NCBI RefSeq assembly: GCF_002443255.2
Contig: NW_019211457.1
Location: 51,314,617-51,378,616 of the forward strand
Origin: Varroa destructor
Taxonomy: Eukaryota > Arthropoda > Arachnida > Mesostigmata > Varroidae
Length of the DNA: 64,000 bases
Direction: 5' to 3'
Part shown: one piece after another, positions 25,177 through 37,214 of the stretch
How positions within the stretch are numbered: the stretch's first letter is position 1
Layout of the letters: each line of letters begins with the position of its first letter
Notes under the pieces: generated by a model
Told to the model about the DNA's origin: nothing
The model's input: the letters and a program-made list of their open reading frames with translations, nothing else
Databases searched by the model: none
Translations under genes and position numbers: made by a program

Positions 25177-27214
25177 CATGTGTATAAGCAAATTAAGAAG
25201 AAACAGATAGATTAATTAATACAGATCTTGTAGTTTTGTTGTTTGAAGACAACAAGCGGCTCAATGTTTGGCTTTACTTTATATAGGCTCGAACTTGTAC
25301 TGAGAAATTCGGTAGTTTGCCGACAACTTTTTGAACCAAAAAATTTAGCAGGGATCTCCCGTCTACCATTATCATCTAGTGCAGGCCTTGCAAATTACAA
25401 GATCTAGCTTATCAGTTCACGTTTTCGTATAGGAAATGTTAACGACTTCGAATAGGCCATCATAGCAGGCATAGATAGAAGTGACCAAGTTTGCCAAAGA
25501 TCCTCCAAATGCTTAGACTATCTCAAAAGGCAGGGAGTTGTCACGTAATAACAGTGAAGATATCCTTTTCATTTCATAACCATTTCCTTCCATAAGAAAT
25601 ATTCAAGCGGCAATATTGAGTGGATCTAGGAGCAAATCATAGGGTTCCGACAGATATACGGACAGATCGATCGTTTCAATGGCCGGTATCACAGGAAAAT
25701 ATCAAACAGCGAGCGCATTTGTAACGTCTGGTGATTCAAATTAGGGACTTTACTGTAGTGCAGCGACACTAGCTACATGCGAGTAATCTATAGGTAGTGA
25801 GGAATTTTTGACGCTATGTGACAATGTAAGAATAAGATTAGACTGCCATTATGATATTCACCCCAGCTGTCTCGGTACACAAAAAAAACTTGACATCAGA
25901 CACAAAAAAAGGAACTCAATATCAAAAAACACCACCACTTTAGCTTTGGTTTATGACCGCGTCGTTCAATGTATTACCTGACGCTCGTGATCTACGTATA
26001 TGAGATAAATTTTTTTAAATCGATGGGCAAAAAATCAGACGCAATCAGTTGCTCTCTCGTACGCGTGCCAAAGGCGTTTACATCATGCAACGTTGTCATA
26101 TAATTGTTCTCACATAGGAGTATTATTAGCTCTGAGTACGCGCTATGAGCCTCAGGCTTATTATGTGGGCCTCAAAGACATGGTGCTCGCTGAATAAAAT
26201 CGACTTTTTAGCTTTAGTCCCCTTCTGTAGTCCAATTGAAACCGTTTCTGTACATAAAACGGTTCTCGTTTCGTACAACGCGTCGTCACGGCGGTTTTGT
26301 AAGTGACACTTCCGGACATTAGTTCCATCTCATGCCTTAGAAATCTGATTACAATATTATTTTTAAGCTTACACATAATTCGTAGCAATTAGATGCAGGT
26401 AAAACAAATTACGAGATCTGGATCTAAGCGGGTTGACTTTAGCTGCCATCGATTCTGACTATAAAAGCCAGCTCTTGCGGCGAAGATTTTTCCTTGGGGA
26501 TTAATCGCCCCACCTCGCCAGTCCCTTGGCTTCCTGGCAGAAGGTTGGTGTGCAACGTTAAACATCTGAAGTTGCAGCCGGAAAAAAGGCAGCAGGCATC
26601 GAAAGAGCGACAAGTAAGATTCTAGTGTACACTTTATGTTTAGCTTCAGAAGGTTTGTCAGCGGGATTCCCGTATGCGGCCTAAATTCTCGAAATCAAAT
26701 TATAAAACAGTAATCAACTTCGTGCCTACAGACTATCACCGGAACAGCCAGCAGGTGGAAAAAGACTCCACCAAAGTCGGCCACTTCTATAGCGTCATTT
26801 AACAGTAGCGTCTGGGAGCTTGTGGACGGCATGGAGTTTCTGAACACCGCCACTGAACACTCGGAGGAAGCATGGTCGGGAAACGAACGGAATAGCAGAG
26901 GCTGGTATGGCTCAATGTAATTAAGCCATTTTTGTCTGGCTGCAGACTGGATGGGTCGCTAATTGTGCTCTTGTGTATAAATGCTTCAGCAAGATGCTTA
27001 TGGGAGCCTGTCTGAATGTATGCCAGAAGTAAATCCCAATGTGCGAGTTATAGACGTTATATGGGCCCCAGAGTGAGGGCACTGTATGATCCACAGTATA
27101 CCCACTAGTGTTTACCGGCAACTGCCCGCGAAGCTTACTCTGCCGGAGACTTTATTCTGTCAAGTATTGATGGAAAAAAGCTGCAATGCAGACGTAGTTA
27201 ATACACATATATAA

Positions 27215-27230
27215 ACGTACGTACGTACGT
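27215..27230. repeat. (ACGT)4 self-complementary repeat
   Basis: Four perfect ACGT units. The unit is its own reverse complement, so the whole array is a 16-bp palindrome as well as a tandem repeat. Confidence 0.93.
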
Positions 27231-27694
27231 TCACAGTTGTATTAATTAGCGCAGCCAGGCTCTTAGCTATCGTCCTTGCTCTCTGTCCATAAAACATCCT
27301 GTTGCACTATCACAGGGCCGTTTTTGCAAGTCTCACGTTTCATTTAAATGGGTTCCTTCTTTATTTCTACCACTTTTGGCTTGCAGAGGTCGCCTGCTAC
27401 CGACGATTGACACTTACGTACGAACAAGTGGCTGGCTATCTGCTGCAGTGGCATTTCCACTGTAGTTGGGCTATCTGTGTGGAGTGCAAATCATGCAACA
27501 TAAATGATAAAAACGGAGATACTTATGTTGCTTATGCTTATATTCGTGCTGCCATGGACGACGTGTACTTATATGCCTGCTCGCACGTTTCGCTCTTCTA
27601 ATATAGGCTCGGTGTATATGGGCACCTGAGAAATCAAAGTAACAACACGAAATAGCGAGGAGGGGCAAAGGAAAAAGGAAACGTATTAAGCGAG

Positions 27695-27695
<1 letters not shown>

Positions 27696-27782
<87 letters not shown>
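27696..27782. repeat. compound microsatellite (TA)26(AG)18
   Basis: Fifty-two bases of perfect TA (27696-27747) pass without interruption into 36 bases of perfect AG (27747-27782). The first half can extrude or melt easily. The second half is a homopurine run capable of triplex (H-DNA) formation and resembles GAGA-factor sites of arthropods. Apparent ORFs across it on minus, encoding Tyr-Ile and Ser-Leu repeats, are artefacts. Confidence 0.97.
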
Positions 27783-27789
<7 letters not shown>

Positions 27790-30000
27790 GTCATAGCAAC
27801 GCAAAATGAGGCAATTCGGCATTTTTACATTTTAAACAACGCACATGGCAACAAACCGATGATCACTATCCGTGTATCTGTCGATTAGTAGAGCAGCAAG
27901 AAGGACATTGAAAAGGGCGACATGACCAGCCATACCGTGCAGGAACATTAATAATAATGACAGGTGTTGAATATTCGATCTACTTTAACCTCAGCTAGGA
28001 ATCACTCACCTACTGTTAGACGCGTGCTCCTGATGACCGAAGTTATAATGGCCGTTTCGGATCGTTTTGCCTAAGCTTCTCTGCGAGAATCGGAAGAAAA
28101 GGTCTACAGTAAAACCTGTAATTTCGCTATGTAGTTTTCATTGTGTAAGCCGTTTATGCATGAAATTCTAGCGTTGTTTCACACTCATCATATGCCGTGT
28201 CTGTAATGTCAGAAATCTGTCAATCAGATCTTACTCTTTTGGCGATTCGCCACCAATTCCTATAGTTTGTAATTTTTTACTAGAAATTTAGAAGAAGATT
28301 TGCGGTGCGGCTTAGAGGAAACCTAGCTTAGCGTATCGTGGAGTACCATTCGAAGTTATTCTTTAATATATTTCTGAGGATTACAGTGATTAAGTGGAGG
28401 CCCTGAGGTTGAGCCTGCCCTGCTGCTTAATACACAAATTCATCTCTGCAAACTACAAAACATTAAGATATTCCTAATTATGGGCTAAAAAAAGGGTCCC
28501 AGTCTATTCATATATTTACACTATAGGACGTCCATTGATATTGTCCCTGTAATAGTTACATACATTATTTAAAAACGCATCTGTGTTTATTTCTCTATCA
28601 ATAGTGTAATTTTAGTTTGTAGAAAATAAGATTGACTGATTCAACGAAGTGCTCTCGGACAGGGTTAAGTAGCTGATGCAAGTTTTGTTCAAGTTAAAAA
28701 TACTGAGACATGGATTAGGGGAATGATTCTTTGTTATATCGCACAATTTACATGAGTCCACATTTGACATGTTCGTATCATCTTGACATAATGGCTTTCT
28801 AACCACGCACGTTTTTCCGCACGCTTCTGTGAAGATATACAGAAGCCGTCATCAGCTTTACGCACATAATGTCATTCAAGGAGCTCGCCTCAGTGCCCCT
28901 GTATTGCCGCTCTTTAGCAATCTTTTGAATTTATAACCACAGCCACTTTGCGAGACGCTCTTTCTGATTGTTTTGTCCTCGAGTGCAGCAGTCGCCCTAT
29001 TCAGCTTACCATACTGTAGTATTGTCGATATTGCCAAAGTGTAGTTCTACAGCCTGACGTCAATACGTCAGCTGATACATGGATGAAGTATTAGGCTTTT
29101 TCTTCCAATTGAGATATTCAATCATCGCCGAGCGCACCGCTGCAGGGCCCTGCCCAGACGCACCAGCGCACATCGTGCAACACCTACCCCATGCTGCGAT
29201 GATGCTGACAGAAAATATTAAACCTATAAATAAAAACATGCCATATACATATTTTTTTTCTCGCACGTATTTAACAATCCTATATAAAGGTAAAGATAAT
29301 TTTCATGCCATCGTTGTTGACCATACCGGTAAGAATGAGTAAAAAGTAGGTTAAATTAAACGGATAGATCTATGCGTTCTATTATATCTCTATGTTTAAG
29401 TAAGTGCTTATATGCCGAATGAATTGAGGGCTACGTACGAGTAGTCTAGAAGCTTTGAAGAAATTCTGTTTTTTTGTGTAATTGTTCGCGTAAAATGACA
29501 AAGATGTTAATAATTAGGAGTGAATGTTCGTTTCGATTCAGGCCGAAAACAAAGGTGTTGTTCCATCGGTTCGTTAAGGCGTTAGATTAATCAAGTTTCG
29601 TGTCGCGACCCCGTCAGAAGAGAACTAAGCGCTAGAATAGTCGAGAGAACTATATGATAAGCTTTAGCAACAAAATGAGCTCGTGAACGAAAAAAAATAA
29701 TGGAATTATGTAGAACGCACTAACAGCAGCTACATAATAGTGGATAAGTAGCCGTTTGCCTAAATAAGCTACTTAGTTTCCGCAAATATATACAAAATTT
29801 ATTTACTGCGAACATTTCATACGTGAACAGCGCGTTCTTAATCGAAATCAGACTATTTGTAGATTATAAGTTATTGTATATACGTTAAATAATTCGTGGC
29901 CAGTTCGGTGTTACAGTAGATTACGAACAGTTCTGTGTAAAGGGGTTCAGCTGAAAGAGCACTTGCTAAACACTTATCGATAACTTAAAGATGTGACAGA
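27783..30000. other. AT-rich DNA without a recognisable gene
   Basis: Frames are short and unrecognised (28612-28806 minus; 29060-29266 minus overlapping 29079-29342 plus). A GCTTCTGT/ACAGAAGC hairpin lies at 28822-28845 with an 8-base loop, and a CTGACGT/ACGTCAG hairpin at about 29054-29071. Nothing else was seen. Confidence 0.55.
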
Positions 30001-30070
30001 AACAGAAAACTAATTGACTGGCTTTAGCTGACTGAACGGTTGATTCCCGTCGTTTTGATCTTTATGTCTA

Positions 30071-30301
30071 TTAGGCGTTTTTATCGGACGACTTGTTTTC
30101 AGCGCGTTCCGTACCAAAGGCAGTAGCAGGAATAGAAAGGAAGAAATCAATATTCTGAAGGAAGATTTGTTTAGCTGGCTTCGCCACTGTTTCCAGGCCA
30201 AATGTGGCTGCTGGCATTGTGGCCTGCATTCGAGTTATGTAGAAACACTGCAGAGAACAGTTACTGACTGTCGTTCTAGTCGTTTCGACGGCCAAAGACA
30301 T
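30071..30301 (-). CDS. short unrecognised ORF
   Basis: A 76-codon ATG-initiated minus frame (MSLAVETTRTTVSNCSLQCF...) ending at TAA 30071-30073. Codon third positions are mixed and the amino acids look like ordinary protein. There is no domain, and a T at -3 makes a weak start context. A second minus frame (30010-30201) overlaps it. It could be a small exon or chance. Confidence 0.12.
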   Translation of the reverse strand: MSLAVETTRTTVSNCSLQCFYITRMQATMPAATFGLETVAKPAKQIFLQNIDFFLSIPATAFGTERAENKSSDKNA

Positions 30302-30696
30302 TCAGGCTGACAGAAGTGTTTGGAGATGAATATTTTGTTATGGGAAATGAAACATTTTACCTCGAACCGATCGTAAACCCATAACGGCTTCTATGAATAG
30401 TAGATCCCGCGAGATTCACGTATATGCTAGCGGAGTCGAAAGCGAATCTCAGAACTGGGCGCTGGGGCGCTGGGTTGTGAAAACATAGTCCTTTCATACA
30501 CACAAACACTCGCACGCTCATGTATGACGACCACTAACACACTGCTGGCATGAGCGTAACTCATGGCTCAATCGCGGCAGTATGCAAACAACCGATTTTC
30601 GACCTCAAAGCTGAACTTTGAAGCATCGCGCAAATACGAACACTCTTGAAAGCGTTTTTTCTCCTTCTGACGTAACGTAGAAACACTATAATGGCA

Positions 30697-30733
30697 AAAC
30701 ACGACGGCCTCGAACGAGGCCAGCGTCGTGTTT
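30697..30733. repeat. 16-bp two-part hairpin with 2-base turn
   Basis: AAACACGAC (30697-30705) pairs with GTCGTGTTT (30725-30733), and GGCCTCG (30706-30712) pairs with CGAGGCC (30715-30721). This gives 16 base pairs with one 3-base bulge (30722-30724) and AA at the turn. Most pairs in the inner arm are G-C, so this is one of the most stable local folds in the window. On the minus strand it ends in TTTT and lies about 40 bases after the stop of the frame at 30775-30966. It therefore mimics a bacterial intrinsic terminator, but the surroundings are eukaryotic. Confidence 0.88.
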
Positions 30734-30774
30734 ACGTGCTCGTGCGGAACATTGTTTTTAGTTTAGTTAGTGGA

Positions 30775-30966
30775 TTAAGCCAAGTAATTGCAGATCGCCA
30801 CACGTTTATAATTCAGCTGCTCCGGCATAAAGCTGTCAGGACCAACGCTCTGTGTGTGTAAGATGGCTACGCCGCATCTAATATAACGACGAGGATGGCG
30901 GAACAGAACAAGTTTGTATAGCCTTCTTTCATGCCCAAGAAGCCAGGATCTGTTTTGCCCTCCCAA
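30775..30966 (-). CDS. short unrecognised open frame
   Basis: A 63-codon minus frame with a TTG start, so it would have to be an internal or terminal exon. The bases before it (GACCAGGCTAAG on minus) are a weak acceptor. The product is Arg-rich (contains LLGHERRLYKLVLFRHPRRY) and no family is recognised. The strong hairpin at 30697-30733 lies just downstream of the stop. Confidence 0.1.
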   Translation of the reverse strand: MGGQNRSWLLGHERRLYKLVLFRHPRRYIRCGVAILHTQSVGPDSFMPEQLNYKRVAICNYLA

Positions 30967-31059
30967 CTTAGCCTGGTCACATTCTGCGTGCGTCTGTCTT
31001 TTCTACAGAAACACGATGCTTGCAGTTAACTAGCCGATAATGTTCTTTCCTAGGATATA

Positions 31060-31099
31060 CCAAGCCACTTTTATCATTTATATTGTCAAAGTGGCTTGG
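31060..31099. repeat. 12-bp inverted repeat with 16-base loop
   Basis: CCAAGCCACTTT (31060-31071) is exactly complementary to AAAGTGGCTTGG (31088-31099). A further GCCGA (31033-31037) can pair with TCGGC (31106-31110) outside an asymmetric internal loop. The fold is short for a microRNA precursor. It lies 330 bases from the hairpin at 30697. Confidence 0.85.
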
Positions 31100-31326
31100 C
31101 ATCGTTCGGCACGGTCATCGTAATGTTATAGACGACAACTGTTATACTAAACTAAACACCCCCATATAAAGCAGGGCTGGAATGAACTCGGACTACGAGA
31201 CTTCTGTGATTTTTCTGATTAGCAGTATTTACAGTTCGGAGCGACAAACTGAAAGCGATCAGAATTACTTTTCGTGTTCGATGTTTCTCAGCAGTTATCA
31301 TTTGACGCCGTGGAAGGTAACTTTAT

Positions 31327-31345
31327 AAAAAAGAAAAAAAAAAAA
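31327..31345. repeat. A-rich homopolymer tract
   Basis: Six A, one G and twelve A. It could be the tail of an old retroposed sequence or slippage; no body sequence or target duplication is recognised. Confidence 0.8.
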
Positions 31346-34155
31346 GGAACTACAAAAAATATCATCAGTTTTTTATTATTCGGTTCCGATTTATGAAATA
31401 TAGCTCTAATACGAAGCATCGAGTTTGATAATTTTAGCCCCGCGTATAATATCTAATGAATATGTTAAATTGTATGAAATGTTGAAATTGTCGTATGCCA
31501 GCACAATCAGTAAAGATGGCACTGAATCTGATGATGGATTAGGTAAAATTTTTCAGGACTTCCCCAATTAAAACGAAAGCGATATCTAATTGGCAGAAAC
31601 AGATTTTACTTAGATTTAAATCAATCCAGGTTCTGTCGATTTTGATAACTTTTGCACAACGTACATTTGCTGACGCGTTAGGACCGGAATTTCATGGATA
31701 TTGGCTAAGTTTTTAGATAGAGATATATAGCTGACTGTTCTTGATATTTATACTTGGCTTCTGAAATACCCAGGATTCACTTTTTGCTCCTTACCCGTAC
31801 GCACGCGGTTCTGTTTTCGATCATCGTCTGAAAATACGTAAACGTTCACTAAAGATGGGTGTAGGTTAATCGCTTGCATCATTGCGCATATGCTGCCCCG
31901 TAGGGCCATAGTTACTACTTGTCAGACCACAAACGAGCTCGATCAGCATTCTGGCACGGTCCATCCACTAGTATTTGCTACATATTAACTAACTGCTTCA
32001 TGTTTGAATAAGGATGTGTGTTTTTATTTCGCTATGCCTATCTCAAGAAAGTAAATTTCGACGATACACTTCTACGACCGGCGATACTACGCCCATCTGA
32101 ACCCAATCACCTAACCCGTTTCGATTTTACTGTTTATGAATCCCGAAGATATGACATTATGAAATATTGTACAACATCCTTCCTCTGATATTGGCGCAGG
32201 GCTGGCTCGTAGCTGCACAAGTTCGTTAACTATCTGGGTACATTGGAACTTACTCAACATCTTTAGACCTCTGTCCGCAACGGCACGATTTCACGGGACT
32301 CCTCTGTGCATTACAAGGTAACATTTTTCTAGATTTTAGTACCTCTATGTTTCGAATTTTACGTCCGGTGTCGCCGTTAGACATTTTACCCGAGGGATTT
32401 CAGTGATCTAAAGTGAACCAGGTGGCACCTCCTAATTAGACTAACGTTGTCCTAGATTACAGTTTTGCAACATAATTTCAACAACATAAATATGGGCAAA
32501 TAACATCAAATGACTGACTATTTCCACAAATGTATTCTTAAAATTGTCACGTTCGTCTTATGCCGCATCCAATTTTATACTGATAGAGTCTATCTAGTAA
32601 TTTGTTTGGCCTTGCGCAAGCTCTTTGTGGGGTGGGTGAGCGGTGGGACTGTAACTTGAATGAAATGTACGAAGGTAAATTTCGACACCTTTAAGGCAAC
32701 ACTTGGATAAAATCATAGATCAAAAGCAGTCTACGTGCATAGATAAATACCTTTCGACCCAACTACTCAAACTATGGAGTTTTGATATTGGAACTATGGA
32801 AATATTGATTTGAAAAATAAGTTAAAAACCCAATATGCAGTGCAGGCTAAAATCTCTTATATATACGAATGAAATTGCCAAAGCGTCTTAGAAACATAGG
32901 TTATGTTATTATGGAAGCTACCACAAACGCTCAACTTGGCCATTTGCGTGTTTTATCGAAAGTCACAATTAACGTCATCTGATTGCCATAAAACATCGAA
33001 AATTTACCCTAAAAAACAAGTACCTTTTAAAGATGGACTACTTTATATAGGCGTGATGCATTAAGTGCAGCTTAATATTTAGAATAGAGTAAAATGGTAT
33101 AATGAAATTCAACGGTGCTATCTCTCCATAGAAAGCATGTAATACGAAATAGTATTTCACAGACCAGTTTGGACCTCTAGCTCATTGTCGGATCTACGCA
33201 TTTCGATAATGACAAAATCCGTACGCTGGCAGGTCTATAATTCCCGCTAGTCCTTGAAACCCTCGCATGGCAGATTAAGCTAAACTGTTAAAACGCTGAG
33301 TATGACGCGATAAAAATAGATTGTCCGCATAAACTGTTGTGTAGCATTTACGTATTGAGAGTTCTATGGACGATGTTCAATGGAAGCAGATAAACAAGGA
33401 ATAAGTGTTACAGTGCAAGAATTTTAACTAGTATTATTAAGGCTTTAATGGCTTATATCAGACCTAAATATCTTAAAGATACGAAAAATTCAATCGCTAC
33501 GTAAAATTGACGTTGACCTTACTTCATTGGCATAGGTAGTGGAAGCATCTCACATCCTATACAAGGACACACATCGTGTTTCGAAAGAAAACGCCTCTAA
33601 AATTATCGGAAGCTTATTGGGCAATTATTTTGGCCAACGTACTTGACCGCTTGTATCAGTAGGTATAACGAACTTCTGTTCAACAGAGCCGCATGCTAAA
33701 TGTCACTTGCGCTAACCTGATTTGTAAATCGCCTTTAAACTGGACGCGATAGGCACATCACACACCGAAACGACTCCACAACGAGATATGTTTTCTTTTT
33801 CTTGAGAAAAATGCAAATGTACACCCTATGGAAGATTTCCCGCGTTGTCGTGGGAAGCTAGTGACAATTTAGGCTGCTGCGGTCGACCTTGATTGTTGTT
33901 ACATTTCAAGCTTGAGGGGGCACTTCAAAACATGCCATACAGTTAGTCTGCATCGTTAAGCGCACGCTTTTTTTAGACCATTTCTTGTTTAGTTCATAGT
34001 GACAAACGAGAAATTTGGTAATCAATGCATATAAGATTTGGACGGCAACAGTATTCTGATTTCGACTTGTATTTATCTCTTTCTCCTAACGATTGACTTA
34101 GACACCGAGTCTTTCTCCCCCTAAGCAACAGTACTGGTGAACTAGACCCTTGTAT

Positions 34156-34182
34156 AGATCACCGTTGATGTATCGGTGATCT
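34156..34182. repeat. 9-bp inverted repeat with 9-base loop
   Basis: AGATCACCG (34156-34164) is complementary to CGGTGATCT (34174-34182). It is a small perfect hairpin in otherwise featureless DNA. Confidence 0.8.
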
Positions 34183-34628
34183 GAATAATGAAGTTATGTT
34201 TTGTAAATATTTGAGTGACTGGCAGAAAAACTCGTGGGTACCACAGCGAACGAGGCGCACCTAAACATCTCTCGATTGATGAACCTCTCCTAATTGCAAG
34301 GAATACGTTTTATGAGCCCCAAAGCCCCACACGATTATGCATTCATCCGTTTGTATAACTAGAGGCCTATTTTAGTAGAGGTGCCTTTTTGAAGATTAAT
34401 CAAAAGTCCGTATAAACGGTAGCATTCAATTTTCTCCAGTTACATATCTGGTACAAAAGAAATTCATTGACAGTTGAAAGGCATCTACTGTGATGATTTT
34501 TATAATTGTGCCTCAATTGTCCTACCCTAAATAGTACTTCGCACACAGCATGCTATTACGTTGTACCTTGACATGCTAAACGGTGCGTATAAACATATCT
34601 TGCAAATCTACTAACATTGATATTAATT

Positions 34629-34641
34629 AAAAAAAAAAAAA
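34629..34641. repeat. A13 homopolymer
   Basis: Thirteen A directly after TATTAATT. No associated retroposon body was recognised. Confidence 0.85.
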
Positions 34642-35553
34642 TACATTAGTAAATATACTAAAAATGATCTAGTCACTAAAATGATTTGGAATTTCAATGG
34701 AATAAAAGAGATAACGTACCGGAAGCAAATCTTACTTCGTGCCAACGATGTTGCGATATTCCGAAGTTAAGGTCAAGGCTAAAGTTCGCCTGGGGTCTTG
34801 CAAATAGTCTATACAAATACTAAAAAGCATATAAGAATGATCGTTTCGTCATGGCAATAGTTACCATGTGTGCTTCTTTGTGATCAAAGCTTACGATCTG
34901 GGGTGTTCAATTACTGTGAATAGCCTTGCGAATTAAAGTGGGGCAAATATTACCCTACAGAAAACATTTACTAAAGCACATATATTGAGCTATGAACGAC
35001 GAGTTTCCAAAGAACACATGACAGGACTGACGATACGTATTTTAAGGATGTGGTTTTTACTTTCTTGGAATTTGGCATCGTAGAAAGATAAATAGTATGA
35101 TAGCTAGATATTTGAATTGTTTTGATGTGGTTCGGTTATGAAATGATCCAAAAAATCCAAATGATTCCAAAGGTATTCAAGTGTTTTTACATATACTGAA
35201 TAGCCGCCCGGGTCATCTTTAATAAGCGTACTTATTCAGCACAACTGTTTTAGCTGTTTCAATGGCCGCGCTTTATTTCAGAGCCGAAACTGCTCGCAAG
35301 TCCATGTAAAAACATCACCATCAATTTTGTTTGAACGAATAACGACCACGATCGAGTTACGTGGGGATGGGTTAAAGTATCGCTAAATTACGTTTCGTAC
35401 ATATTATTTAATTCGGGATGTTTCGAAGTTCATAAATCCTCGTTCCGGAACATGCCCACGCGCGGAGACCCGTACGTTATCCTGTATGGCGCATATCTAT
35501 TCGACATCATTGCTATTTATCTTTTTATCACATTTTTGATGTATGCGAAACAG

Positions 35554-35580
35554 TTTTTTTTTTTTGTTTTTTTTTTTTTT
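35554..35580. repeat. T12 G T14 homopolymer tract
   Basis: Twenty-seven bases of T with one G interruption. Read on minus it is a poly(A) tail-like run. The sequence to the right of its minus-strand start has no recognisable retroposon. Confidence 0.9.
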
Positions 35581-37179
35581 GTTAAGCTCTAATATGCTTA
35601 GAAGAAGTATGGCGGCATGATATTGCCTTTATTGAATAATATACCCAGAGGGTGACTACTGTTTGGAAATTTGGCCTCATTCCCGACGGAGATCATGGGC
35701 GAGTCAATGGTTGCTTCTGCGACTCATTTTTACAGCCAGGTTGAATATGTTTCAGCACTGAAAAATGGAAGACGGCCTCCTGCTACGTTCTAAAACGAAC
35801 TCAGGGAGCAAGTCGTGCCGAGCAACTTCCTAGGCTTTGTTTCCTTGAGAGAGTTTTTGCCTGGCTTTAATGGCATGAGAGCAAGAAATTCATAAACATT
35901 TCGAAAAATGGTTCACATACATATGTATAGACGAATTTAAGCGTGGAGAAAATAGTACTGTTAAAAATTCATGCACACTTGTACCATTCTAATTAGTCGT
36001 GCAGTCCGTTACTGGGTTGTATACATGGGTATAAACCCATTTCCATCTTTCCAGCAGCCGCTTGCTGAGTTGTTTTCGATTAAGCAAAGGAATGCGTGTT
36101 TCTCCCAACGGGACAAAATCGGACAATGGCTAACTCCCGCTCATGTTCCGAAGACGAACCTCGTGTCCCATCTGTGAGGAATTTGTCATTCTATTCTATA
36201 ACAAAATAGGCTTTGCTTTAGTATGAAGCAAGGCGGACAAACGCAGGTTCTCTACAATAAACTGGGCCCTGATAGACCACTGCTATGCTTAGCGTATGCT
36301 TTGTACCCATAGCATACTGTTTAAGCTCAGACATACAAGCTCGGGCAACCACTCACGTGCTTACTAATGTAGAAAATATCTAACGAAAGACGGGGGCATA
36401 GCGAAGCTCTAACTTCTAAGAGCGAAGCTCACTGCTAAAACGTCCCTTCCAAGGTCTGAAGATTTAATATGCCTTTCATTCTGGCTTGGGACCTTTACAT
36501 CTCTATCTCTTCTCAGTGACAGGATGTGCGTCCAGTGGAGTACCGGCTTTTACCGCTCATCGTTGAGCCTTTAGGTTATTATTATTCTGTGTACCGTTAT
36601 AACATAGAATGACAGTCTTCTGTTCTGCTCGTGTTCACAGAGTATGACGATATACTCGTGAAGAGTGCGTTGCTAGTTATTGAATGGCGAGAAAAGTACG
36701 GTTGCATCCAGCATTTGCGCATATACATGTCATACACTTTTAATCAATCAATTTACTTTCTCGTCTACATAAAAAATGTTCCACGGAAGGTTTGCCGACG
36801 CAAATTCTAAACCGATGAATACTCCCAAACGCTTAATGCGGTACATAACAAAAGAGACGCGTTATTTCCAGCTGTAGTCATAGATGTATCTTCATGCAGG
36901 CACAATGTCTCTTATGACCCCCCAACCACTGCAGCCGGTGAATAGCAGTGGGCTGTGCTTAAGCTCTTCCGGGAGTCGAGATAGCTGTCAAGTTGTCACC
37001 GCAAGCCGCAACTGGAACAAATCCAGAACTAGATAAGGACCGAACAGCTTTCACACTCCTAGTCTTACCTTGCTATCTCGAGCCGTCACGAGCGCTCATC
37101 GGCAATCATGGGGTCGTTCCCGAGCTTTTGAAATAGTTAGGACGGTTATCAGTAGAGCGGGGTTATTTGCACCTCCTGA

Positions 37180-37214
37180 AGAAGAACAGACTTGTCTGGT
37201 ATGTCTGTTCTTCT
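37180..37214. repeat. 12-bp inverted repeat with 11-base loop
   Basis: AGAAGAACAGAC (37180-37191) is exactly complementary to GTCTGTTCTTCT (37203-37214). The loop itself contains GTCTG, so alternative pairing is possible. The stem and flanks are short for a microRNA precursor. Confidence 0.85.

Larger units (their letters stand above)
24278..27695. other. AT-rich DNA with microsatellites, no recognisable gene
   Basis: Only short unrecognised frames occur (for example 26389-26613 minus, 26921-27121 minus and 27302-27601 plus). The region at 26400-27160 is slightly GC-richer. A TA repeat and an ACGT repeat are listed separately. There is a small ACTAAAAC/GTTTTAGT hairpin at about 25042-25062. 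No RNA gene or element was seen. Confidence 0.55.
31100..35970. other. gene desert with no ORF of 60 codons on either strand
   Basis: Nearly 5 kb of AT-rich DNA has stops in all six frames throughout. It contains A runs at 31327-31345 and 34629-34641, a T12GT14 tract at 35554-35580 and a 9-bp hairpin at 34156-34182. I see no exon-like GC patch, RNA gene or element remnant. It is most simply intronic or intergenic DNA. Confidence 0.75.

Noticed and set aside
27634..27822. Minus ORFs encoding long Ser-Leu and Tyr-Ile repeats
   Set aside because: They are a direct reading of the (TA)26(AG)18 microsatellite, not a protein repeat.
30697..30733. Rho-independent terminator and a bacterial origin for the neighbouring ORFs
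   Set aside because: The surroundings have no operon, ribosome-binding site or long ORF. The hairpin is kept as a structure but not called a terminator.
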